Assembly: GCA_900756575.1 (NCBI GenBank)
Contig: CAAEKQ010000191.1
Coordinates: forward strand, 1-57,860
Source: an uncultured Oscillospiraceae bacterium
GTDB lineage: Bacteria; Bacillota; Clostridia; Oscillospirales; Oscillospiraceae
Reading direction: 5' to 3'
DNA: 57,860 nucleotides
The notes beneath the pieces are model-generated. The model ran no database searches, was not told the origin of the DNA, and saw only the letters and a program-made list of their open reading frames with translations. Positions 25,007-31,322 of the stretch are shown here, in pieces (positions within the stretch are counted from its first letter, which is position 1; each line of letters opens with the position of its first letter). The translations under genes were made by a program, and so were the position numbers.

Positions 25007-25560
25007 TGGATTTGCTTCTGATGTGCTTGGAGTTCTTCAAAACGGGACTGCTCAGCGTCGGCGGCGGCTTGGCAACGCTGCCGTTCCTCTATTCCATGGC
25101 GGACCGCTATCCCTGGTTTGACCGGGCACAGCTGTCCGATATGATTGCCGTTTCCGAATCCACCCCCGGTCCCATGGGCGTAAACATGGCCACTTATGCG
25201 GGCTTTACCACCCACGGAATTGTGGGCGCGCTGCTGGCAACGCTGTTCTTGGTGCTGCCCAGCATCATTGTGATTCTGATTGTGGCCCGGTTTCTGCATC
25301 GGTTCCAGACCAGCAAGGCAGTGCAGCGGGTGCTCTCCGGACTGCGGCCTGCATCGGTTGGACTGATTGCGGCGGCGGGCTTCGGCATTCTGAAAATTGC
25401 GCTGAATTATAGCCCCCATGTGGGCGCATTGGACGCAATCAGCTGGAAGGCGCTGATCCTGATGATCGTCATCGGCGTTTTGTACCGCTGGAAGCAGAAA
25501 TGGCACCCCATCATCTTCATTGCGCTGGGTGCTGTGGCCGGACTGGTACTGGGACTATGA
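25006..25560 (+). CDS. Chromate transporter family protein, second half
   Basis: The second short-chain CHR protein, 184 residues, with the same layout: 'FFKTGLLSVGGGLATLPFLY' near the start and 'AVSESTPGPMGVNMATYAG' after it. It is predicted to sit in the membrane with the preceding protein as a heterodimer. The ATG at 25006 shares a base with the previous stop and has GGGGGAGAAG upstream. Its own stop overlaps the ruvC start by four bases (ATGA), so transporter and resolvase genes are translationally linked. Confidence 0.88.
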   Translation: MDLLLMCLEFFKTGLLSVGGGLATLPFLYSMADRYPWFDRAQLSDMIAVSESTPGPMGVNMATYAGFTTHGIVGALLATLFLVLPSIIVILIVARFLHRFQTSKAVQRVLSGLRPASVGLIAAAGFGILKIALNYSPHVGALDAISWKALILMIVIGVLYRWKQKWHPIIFIALGAVAGLVLGL

Positions 25561-26060
25561 GAAAGATTCTGGGCATCGACCCCGGCTTTGCTACCATTGG
25601 CTTCGGCCTGATAGCGGCGGATCGGGGCAGCGTTCAGATGCTGCGCTATGGGGCGATTACCACCCCGGCGGGCATGGATTTTCCCCAGCGGCTCCAGCTC
25701 ATATACGACGATATGACCGAGCTGCTGAATCTGCTGAAGCCCGATGCGGTCTCCATTGAGGAACTGTTTTTTAATACGAATATCACAACCGGCATTCAGG
25801 TGGCCCACGGACGCGGGGTCATTCTCCTTGCCTGTACGAAATACGGCGTTCCGATCTTTGAATATACCCCCCTCCAGGTGAAGCAGGCGGTTGCAGGCTA
25901 TGGACGGGCGGAAAAACGCCAGGTGATGGACATGACCAAGCGGCTCCTGCACCTGGAAAAGATCCCGAGACCGGATGACGCGGCGGATGGATTGGCTCTG
26001 GCCCTGTGCCATGCCCGATCCAGCACATCGCTGCTGTCCGGACTGGAACGCAACTCCTAG
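25557..26060 (+). CDS. ruvC: RuvC, Holliday junction resolvase
   Basis: RuvC cuts Holliday junctions during recombinational repair. The protein is 167 residues, the usual size. Its RNase H-like acidic residues are visible: Asp8 in 'LGIDPGFATIG', the glutamate pair at 68-69 in 'SIEELFF', and Asp140-Asp141 and Asp144 in 'RPDDAADGLALAL'. The ATG at 25557 overlaps the end of the chromate transporter gene. An extension to 25500 in the same frame would not match the family. ruvA follows after 10 bases. Confidence 0.96.
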   Translation: MRKILGIDPGFATIGFGLIAADRGSVQMLRYGAITTPAGMDFPQRLQLIYDDMTELLNLLKPDAVSIEELFFNTNITTGIQVAHGRGVILLACTKYGVPIFEYTPLQVKQAVAGYGRAEKRQVMDMTKRLLHLEKIPRPDDAADGLALALCHARSSTSLLSGLERNS

Positions 26061-26070
26061 GAGGACTGGA

Positions 26071-26673
26071 ATGTTTTATTATCTGCGCGGCGAGGTGGCG
26101 CTGATCGACTTAGGCATGGTGGTTCTGGACTGCGGCGGCGTGGGGTTTACGGTGAATACCACCACCAATACCATCTCCAAGCTGAAGCTGGGGGAGGAGA
26201 CCAGGCTGTTTACCCACTGCTCCATCCGGGAGGATGCCTTTGATATCTATGGCTTTTATACCCGACAGGAGCTGGACACCTTTAAGCTGCTGATTGCAAT
26301 CAACGGCGTTGGCCCCAAGGCTGCTTTGGCGATTCTATCCTCGGTCAGCCCGGACGGCCTACAGATGGCAGTGGTTACTCAGAATGAAAAAATGCTCACG
26401 GCAGCTCCGGGCGTGGGAAAGAAAATTGCCCAGCGCATTTTGCTGGAGCTCAAGGACAAGATGGGAGCCATTACAGAGCTGGACCTCCGGGACGGCGATC
26501 CGGTGACCATTGCGCCCATTGGCCCTGGCAGCAAGGCGGCGGAGGCGGTTCAGGCACTCCAGACCCTGGGCTACGACCAGAGTACCATCAACGGTATTAT
26601 GAAGGGCATTGATACGGAGCACCTGGAGGTGCAGGACATCATCAAGCAGGCATTGCGCGCCACTGTAAAGTAA
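26071..26673 (+). CDS. ruvA: RuvA, Holliday junction-binding subunit
   Basis: RuvA binds four-way junctions and loads the RuvB motors for branch migration. The 200-residue protein starts 'MFYYLRGEVALID', the normal RuvA opening. Its OB-fold N-terminus is followed by two helix-hairpin-helix motifs ('LLIAINGVGPKAALAILS', 'LTAAPGVGKKIAQRIL') and a C-terminal three-helix domain that contacts RuvB. The ATG at 26071 has TAGGAGGA upstream. The gap to ruvB is 12 bases. Confidence 0.97.
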   Translation: MFYYLRGEVALIDLGMVVLDCGGVGFTVNTTTNTISKLKLGEETRLFTHCSIREDAFDIYGFYTRQELDTFKLLIAINGVGPKAALAILSSVSPDGLQMAVVTQNEKMLTAAPGVGKKIAQRILLELKDKMGAITELDLRDGDPVTIAPIGPGSKAAEAVQALQTLGYDQSTINGIMKGIDTEHLEVQDIIKQALRATVK

Positions 26674-26685
26674 GGAGGGGAGCTT

Positions 26686-27732
26686 ATGAGCATTGATTTT
26701 TCCGAGGAGATGGAAGCCCCTCTCATTACTACCGGGCGCACCCCCATGGACACTGGCGAGAACAATCTCCGGCCCCAAACCCTGCGGGATTACACTGGTC
26801 AGGAAAAGGCCAAGGGCAACCTGAAGGTCTATATCGAAGCGGCACAGCGCCGGGGCGAACCCCTGGATCATGTGCTGCTCTACGGCCCGCCCGGACTGGG
26901 CAAAACCACTCTGGCTGGCGTTATCGCCAATGAGATGGGCGTCAACCTTCGTGTGACCTCCGGCCCGGCCATCGAAAAGACCGGAGATCTGGCGGCGCTG
27001 CTGACCAATCTGTCCGAGGGTGACATTCTGTTCATCGACGAGATTCACCGGCTGAACCGGGTGGTGGAGGAGCTTTTGTATCCCGCCATGGAGGACTATG
27101 CCATTGATATCATCATCGGCAAGGGCCCGTCGGCCAACTCCATTCGCCTGGATCTGCCGAAGTTTACATTGATCGGCGCGACCACCCGGGCGGGACAGCT
27201 TTCATCTCCGTTGCGGGATCGGTTCGGCGTGAGCTTGCGATTGGAGCTGTACCAGCCCAAGGAACTCCAGAAGATTGTGCTCCGCAGTGCGGCGCTTCTG
27301 GGCACCGAGATCGACCCGGAGGGCGCCATGGAGATTGCATCCCGCAGTCGCGGTACCCCGCGGCTTGCCAACCGGATGCTGCGCCGGGTCAGGGATTTTG
27401 CTCTGGTGTACCACGATGACATCATCGACAGGGAGGCGGCGAATGATGCCCTGAATCGGCTGGAAGTGGATCATCTGGGTCTGGACGAAACCGACCGGCG
27501 GATGCTTCGGTCGATTATTGTGAACTACGGCGGCGGGCCGGTGGGCCTTGAAACCCTGGCAGCCACCATCGGCGAGGAAGCGGTGACGCTGGAGGATGTG
27601 TATGAGCCCTATCTCATGCAGATCGGCTTCCTGACCCGGACGCCCCGGGGACGCTGCGTGACACAGCTGGCATATGACCATCTGGGAATTGCACATTCTA
27701 CATCCGACGATGGTCAGTTACGTATTGAATAA
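26686..27732 (+). CDS. ruvB: RuvB, branch-migration helicase
   Basis: RuvB is the AAA+ hexameric motor that drives Holliday-junction branch migration. At 348 residues it has the usual length. Walker A is 'GPPGLGKTT', Walker B is 'ILFIDEIHRLN', the sensor-1 segment is 'LIGATTRAGQLSSPLRDRFG' and a winged-helix domain closes the protein ('PRGRCVTQLAYDHLG'). The ribosome site is AAGGAGGGG. It completes the ruvCAB cluster; glmM follows after 16 bases and may be in the same transcript. Confidence 0.98.
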   Translation: MSIDFSEEMEAPLITTGRTPMDTGENNLRPQTLRDYTGQEKAKGNLKVYIEAAQRRGEPLDHVLLYGPPGLGKTTLAGVIANEMGVNLRVTSGPAIEKTGDLAALLTNLSEGDILFIDEIHRLNRVVEELLYPAMEDYAIDIIIGKGPSANSIRLDLPKFTLIGATTRAGQLSSPLRDRFGVSLRLELYQPKELQKIVLRSAALLGTEIDPEGAMEIASRSRGTPRLANRMLRRVRDFALVYHDDIIDREAANDALNRLEVDHLGLDETDRRMLRSIIVNYGGGPVGLETLAATIGEEAVTLEDVYEPYLMQIGFLTRTPRGRCVTQLAYDHLGIAHSTSDDGQLRIE

Positions 27733-27748
27733 GAAGGAGTGTTTATTT

Positions 27749-29101
27749 ATGGGAAAACTATTCGGAACAGACGGCATTCGCGGCATTGCTAATGAGCAGC
27801 TGGACTCGGTACTGGCATATCGTGTCGGCCAGGCGGCGGCCCTGGTGCTGAGCAAGGATAAAACCGAGAAGCCCATGGTGGTCATCGGCAAGGATACCCG
27901 GATTTCTTCGGATATGCTGGAGGGCGCCATGATTGCGGGCCTTACGGCCTGTGGCGCCAATGTTCATACGCTGGGCGTGATCTCTACCCCCGCAGTGGCG
28001 CTGACTACCATTATGAGCAAGGCAGAGGCCGGCGTGGTGATTTCCGCCTCCCACAATCCTTATGAGTATAACGGCATCAAGTTCTTTGGCCCCGACGGCG
28101 CAAAGCTGCCTGACGAGCTGGAGAATGCTATTGAGGAATATGTGCTCTCTGGTGAGCCGCTGCCCCTGAAAAAGGGCGGAGACATCGGCGTGACCTATGA
28201 TGACCGCCATTCCGTGGATCTCTATATCCGTTACCTGGTTGCCACGGTGAAGGGCGAGCCCCATGATCTGCGGGTACTGGTGGACTGCGCCAACGGTGCG
28301 GCTTCCGTAACGGCCCAGCGGCTGTTTAACCGCTATGACATGGATGTCAGCTACATCAATGACCGGCCCGATGGCACCAATATCAATGTGGACTGCGGCT
28401 CTACCCATCTGGCGGAGCTGGGCAGACGGGTGCACGAGGGCTGCTATGACGTAGGCATTGCCTTCGACGGCGATGCCGATCGCTGCCTGGCTGTAGACGA
28501 GAAGGGCAATGAGGTAGACGGCGATAAGATCATGGCGCTGATTGCCCGGGCGATGCATGAGGCGGGCGACCTGCGGGGCGACGGCTTTGTGGCAACGGTT
28601 ATGAGCAACATCGGCCTCCACAACTATGCCAAGGAGCACGGCTACAAGGTGCTCTGCGCTGATGTGGGCGATAAGAACGTCAAGGAAATGATGGTCAAGG
28701 AGGACATGGTGCTGGGCGGCGAGCAGTCCGGCCATATCATCTTCCGGGATCATATGCCCACCGGCGACGGTCAGCTCACGGCCCTGCATTTTCTGAGCAT
28801 TATCAGCAAGTACGGCACCCCGGTCAGCTCCCTAGTGGAGGAGATTAAGCGTTATCCCCAGGTGCTCATCAACGTCCCCGGCCCCTATGCCGTCCAGGAT
28901 AAGAAAAATCTGATTGCCTCCGAGACCGTGCAGAATGCAGTTCGTCAGGAGGAAGAAAAACTGGGGGACAGCGGCAGAATTCTCGTCCGTCCCTCCGGCA
29001 CCGAGGCGCTGCTCCGGGTGATGGTAGAGGCCAAGGAGGAGTCTGTGGCCCAGGAAGTGGCCCAGCGTTTGGCCAAAGTCATTGAAAACGCACAAAAATA
29101 A
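27749..29101 (+). CDS. glmM: Phosphoglucosamine mutase
   Basis: GlmM converts glucosamine 6-phosphate to glucosamine 1-phosphate on the way to UDP-N-acetylglucosamine and peptidoglycan. The protein is 450 residues. 'GKLFGTDGIRGIAN' at the start separates GlmM from other phosphohexomutases. The phosphoserine loop 'ISASHNPYEYNG' has its serine at residue 101, the metal loop is 'DGDADR', the specificity loop is 'GGEQSGHI' and the phosphate loop is 'RPSGTEALLRVMVEA'. The ATG at 27749 follows AAGAAGGAG; an upstream frame extension to 27674 lies inside ruvB and is not used. No clear terminator follows. Confidence 0.97.
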   Translation: MGKLFGTDGIRGIANEQLDSVLAYRVGQAAALVLSKDKTEKPMVVIGKDTRISSDMLEGAMIAGLTACGANVHTLGVISTPAVALTTIMSKAEAGVVISASHNPYEYNGIKFFGPDGAKLPDELENAIEEYVLSGEPLPLKKGGDIGVTYDDRHSVDLYIRYLVATVKGEPHDLRVLVDCANGAASVTAQRLFNRYDMDVSYINDRPDGTNINVDCGSTHLAELGRRVHEGCYDVGIAFDGDADRCLAVDEKGNEVDGDKIMALIARAMHEAGDLRGDGFVATVMSNIGLHNYAKEHGYKVLCADVGDKNVKEMMVKEDMVLGGEQSGHIIFRDHMPTGDGQLTALHFLSIISKYGTPVSSLVEEIKRYPQVLINVPGPYAVQDKKNLIASETVQNAVRQEEEKLGDSGRILVRPSGTEALLRVMVEAKEESVAQEVAQRLAKVIENAQK

Positions 29102-29131
29102 TCGAGGAATTAAAATAAATTTTAGAAACTA

Positions 29132-29159
29132 TTGACATTCCACCGGTTTGTGGTATAAT
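29132..29159 (+). promoter_or_regulatory. Near-consensus promoter of the zinc-ribbon gene
   Basis: TTGACA at 29132-29137 and TATAAT at 29154-29159 match the sigma-A consensus exactly, with a 16-base spacer that contains CCAC-CGGTTT-GTGG. This is the best-matching promoter in the window, pointing to high expression. Confidence 0.88.
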
Positions 29160-29165
29160 ACAGCT

Positions 29166-29428
29166 TAGTGTTGTACAGATTCTATCTGTATGCTTCAGAG
29201 CCAATTCCAGTTATTCCGTAGTCAAGCCCCACTCTTTTGATTTGCTTTGCGAACTTTAGATTAGCTTGCTGTTTGGATTCCGGCCCCGGTCGGACTGTGT
29301 TCGGTATTCTGATGCCGAGAAGGCGAGTACGGCTCATTGGGCCGCTTGCATATACAATCCCTTGCAGCTCAAGGTATATTTCTGGGTCGCAAAGGGCAAA
29401 TCTATCTGTTCAAAGAGAGGGAAATACT
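29166..29428 (+). ncRNA. Long structured 5' leader of the zinc-ribbon gene (candidate regulatory RNA)
   Basis: The 327 bases between glmM and the zinc-ribbon gene hold the promoter and then about 260 bases without a convincing reading frame. Local stems are visible: TACAGAT/ATCTGTA (29174-29190), TCGGTA/TGCCGA around 29310-29327, CCTTG/CAAGG (29360-29374), and a possible outer stem CGGCCC/GGGCCG enclosing the second one. The nonamer TCTATCTGT occurs at 29181-29189 and again at 29401-29409, close to the ribosome site AGAGAGGG (29413-29420). ACAGAT at 29175-29180 could therefore pair with either copy. This could be a riboswitch, thermosensor or autoregulatory site. No known class was recognised, and the foldings are by eye. 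Confidence 0.5.
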
Positions 29429-29704
29429 ATGTACGAAGACAAGATTTTGGTCTGCAAAGAGTGCGGCGCAGAGTTCACCTTTACCGCTGGTGAGCAGGAG
29501 TTCTATGCTGAGAGAGGCTTCCAGAACGAGCCCCAGCGTTGCAAGGCTTGCCGCGACGCTCGTAAGAACGCTCAGCGTGGCCCCCGTCAGTATTACACTG
29601 CTGTATGCGCTGCATGCGGCGGCGAGGCTAGAGTTCCTTTTGAGCCCAAGTCCGATCGCCCCGTTTACTGCTCTGATTGCTTTGCAAAGATGAGAGAGGG
29701 CTAA
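29429..29704 (+). CDS. Small zinc-ribbon protein with two CxxC pairs per half
   Basis: The 91-residue protein is two zinc ribbons in a row. The N-terminal one uses 'LVCKECGAEF' and 'RCKACRDARK', a conserved 'probable zinc-ribbon' domain. The C-terminal one uses 'AVCAACGGEARVPF' and 'VYCSDCFAKM', as in CxxC-type zinc-binding proteins. It is basic in the middle ('RKNAQRGPRQYY'), so RNA or ribosome contact is plausible, but no function is proven for the family as far as I know. The ATG at 29429 follows GAGAGGG. The near-perfect promoter, long leader and dedicated terminator imply an abundant, independently controlled single-gene transcript. Confidence 0.85.
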   Translation: MYEDKILVCKECGAEFTFTAGEQEFYAERGFQNEPQRCKACRDARKNAQRGPRQYYTAVCAACGGEARVPFEPKSDRPVYCSDCFAKMREG

Positions 29705-29716
29705 TTTCCAGCCATC

Positions 29717-29751
29717 ATCAGCCGACCTTTTGGGGTCGGCTGATATTTTTT
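29717..29751 (+). terminator. Strong terminator after the zinc-ribbon gene
   Basis: A perfect 11-bp stem (29717-29727 with 29734-29744) and 6-base loop are followed by A and six T (29746-29751). The next gene's ribosome site GGAGG begins at 29756. Confidence 0.92.
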
Positions 29752-29765
29752 CTTTGGAGGAACAG

Positions 29766-30290
29766 ATGGAGCTTTATTTACTGGAAACCGATGCGCCCCA
29801 GTCTCAGGCGGCCCATGCGCTTTTGGCTCGGGTTCTGCGGGGAACGTATGGGATCACCCAGCCGGAATTCATCATTGGCCCCCATGGCAAGCCATATTTG
29901 GAAAACGGCCCCCATTTTAGTATTTCCCACACTCGAGGCGCGGTGGCCCTTGCGATTGGCGAGAACAACATGGGCCTTGACATTGAGGCTGTCCGCAGTT
30001 TTCACCAGCGGGTGCCGGAACGGATCATGTCCCGGGAGGAATACGACTGGTTTTGCAGTCGAGGTGAGCTCAAACGGGATTTTTTCGCCCTTTGGACGCT
30101 GAAGGAGAGCTATTATAAATATTTGGGCACCGGCCTAAGGGGATTCCCCAACGGCACGGACTTTTATTTTGACGGAAAGCAGTGGCACCTGGAGGGGGAG
30201 CGGCTGGCCTTTCGGGTGATGGAAGAAAAAAATCTGCTCATGACTGTTTGCAGTCATGAGCAGGAAGCGATTAATTTCCATAGGATTTGA
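29766..30290 (+). CDS. 4'-phosphopantetheinyl transferase superfamily protein
   Basis: This 174-residue protein should move the phosphopantetheine arm of coenzyme A onto a carrier-protein serine. The family motifs are 'FSISHTRGAVALAI', the magnesium-binding 'MGLDIEAVRSF' and 'FALWTLKESYYKYLGTGL'. It is shorter than Sfp-type enzymes (about 220-230 residues) but has both motif regions, so it looks complete. No carrier-protein, polyketide or peptide-synthetase gene is in the window; the fatty-acid carrier protein or an unlinked pathway are possible targets. The ATG at 29766 follows GGAGG. It has no visible promoter after the terminator at 29717-29751. Its last 20 bases overlap the lysozyme gene on the other strand. 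Confidence 0.85.
   Translation: MELYLLETDAPQSQAAHALLARVLRGTYGITQPEFIIGPHGKPYLENGPHFSISHTRGAVALAIGENNMGLDIEAVRSFHQRVPERIMSREEYDWFCSRGELKRDFFALWTLKESYYKYLGTGLRGFPNGTDFYFDGKQWHLEGERLAFRVMEEKNLLMTVCSHEQEAINFHRI
30226..30263 (-). terminator. Terminator of the lysozyme gene, inside the convergent transferase gene
   Basis: On the minus strand a perfect 13-bp stem (30263-30251 with 30246-30234) with a CAAA loop is followed by A and a run of seven T (30232-30226). It starts 7 bases after the lysozyme stop codon. The whole element lies within the last 65 bases of the plus-strand phosphopantetheinyl transferase gene, where it also codes for protein. On the plus strand no T-run follows. Confidence 0.88.
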
Positions 30291-31152
30291 AGCAGAGATT
30301 CATGTCTACCCCGCCGGTAACGCCGGGAACGGTACCCTGATCGGTGTATTGCCACATCCCAAAGGCAAAGGGATAGCTGGGGGTGTCCTGATATTCTGCC
30401 AGCCAGAACTCATAGTCCATAAGATCGGTGAGATGATAATAACGCAGGGCGATGTCCAGATTGAAATAGACCCCGGCGCGATAACCGGCCTGTTCGATGG
30501 TCTGGCAGAAGCGCTGGGCGCAGGATGTAATTTCCGTGGCGCTGATGGTGGCGGTGCGTGCGTTTTCGTCGGAGATGGGCTCCCAGTCGTAATAGATGGG
30601 GTAGTCGATCTGATAATCTGCCAGCTGAGAAAGAACGGTGCGGGCCTCTTCCTCGGCTTCGTCCGGAGTCAGTGCCTGGGAGAAGAAATAAACCCCAACA
30701 CCAAGGCCTGCATTTCGGGCCGCGGCCAGATTCTCGGCAAAATAGGGGTCGATGTTTACGGAGCCGTCGCCATAGCCCCGATAACCCGCCCGGAGGATCA
30801 CAAAATCCACAGGGCTTGCGGCCAGCGCCTCCCAATCCACCCATTCCTGGTGGCTGGAAATATCCACACCCAGTTTGGCGGTGACGGTATCGGAAACATA
30901 GGTTTTATAGCCGTCGGATTCCCCAAAGCACTGAGCAGACAGTCCGCTGGGGGGCAGGGTAGGAGCCACCGAAACCGATACCTCCGGCTCTGGAGTGGTT
31001 TCCACAGGACGGGAACGGAGGAACCGGAACAGCACAAAGACCACCAGAATCAGTGCGGCTACCAGAACCGCGATCAACACGCCGCTGCGGGATGATTGCT
31101 TTTTCCGTTTTTTCTTTTTTCGCTTTTTCTTGGTCTGTGCGGTCTGTGCCAT
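30271..31152 (-). CDS. Membrane-anchored GH25 lysozyme
   Basis: The 293-residue protein is a glycoside hydrolase family 25 muramidase, which cuts the bond between N-acetylmuramic acid and N-acetylglucosamine in peptidoglycan. A very basic cytoplasmic stretch (residues 8-19) is followed by one membrane helix at 24-44, a Pro/Ser/Val linker and the catalytic domain from about residue 93. 'LGVDISSHQ' provides Asp97 and 'YYDWEP' provides Asp189 and Glu191, the GH25 acidic residues. It should face the cell wall, anchored in the membrane. The ATG at 31152 follows GAGAGGAGG; an upstream ATG at 31200 is not supported. It is divergent from the CapA-like gene. Confidence 0.92.
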   Translation of the reverse strand: MAQTAQTKKKRKKKKRKKQSSRSGVLIAVLVAALILVVFVLFRFLRSRPVETTPEPEVSVSVAPTLPPSGLSAQCFGESDGYKTYVSDTVTAKLGVDISSHQEWVDWEALAASPVDFVILRAGYRGYGDGSVNIDPYFAENLAAARNAGLGVGVYFFSQALTPDEAEEEARTVLSQLADYQIDYPIYYDWEPISDENARTATISATEITSCAQRFCQTIEQAGYRAGVYFNLDIALRYYHLTDLMDYEFWLAEYQDTPSYPFAFGMWQYTDQGTVPGVTGGVDMNLCFKSYGN

Positions 31153-31200
31153 GGGGACCTCCTCTCGCGAGAATTGACAAAATTCATGTTCTGAAAACAA

Positions 31201-31229
31201 AGTATAGCATAGATTCCCGGTTTCTCCAA
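31201..31229 (-). promoter_or_regulatory. Promoter of the GH25 lysozyme gene
   Basis: On the minus strand TTGGAG (31229-31224) and TATACT (31206-31201) are 17 bases apart. Confidence 0.65.
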
Positions 31230-31259
31230 TGAAAAATTGGAATATTCATAAAATTTTAA

Positions 31260-31288
31260 TTGTTTACCGGGGAAAAATGATGTAAAAT
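31260..31288 (+). promoter_or_regulatory. Promoter of the CapA-like gene
   Basis: TTGTTT at 31260-31265 and TAAAAT at 31283-31288 have a 17-base spacer. It is divergent from the lysozyme promoter about 30 bases away. Confidence 0.55.
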
Positions 31289-31322
31289 ATAAATCACTAT
31301 GCCATGAAAGGAGAACTGCTCA

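Noticed and set aside
29266..29493. A 75-codon frame running through the leader into the zinc-ribbon gene
   Set aside because: No ribosome site; it uses another frame within the zinc-ribbon gene and has no recognisable domain.
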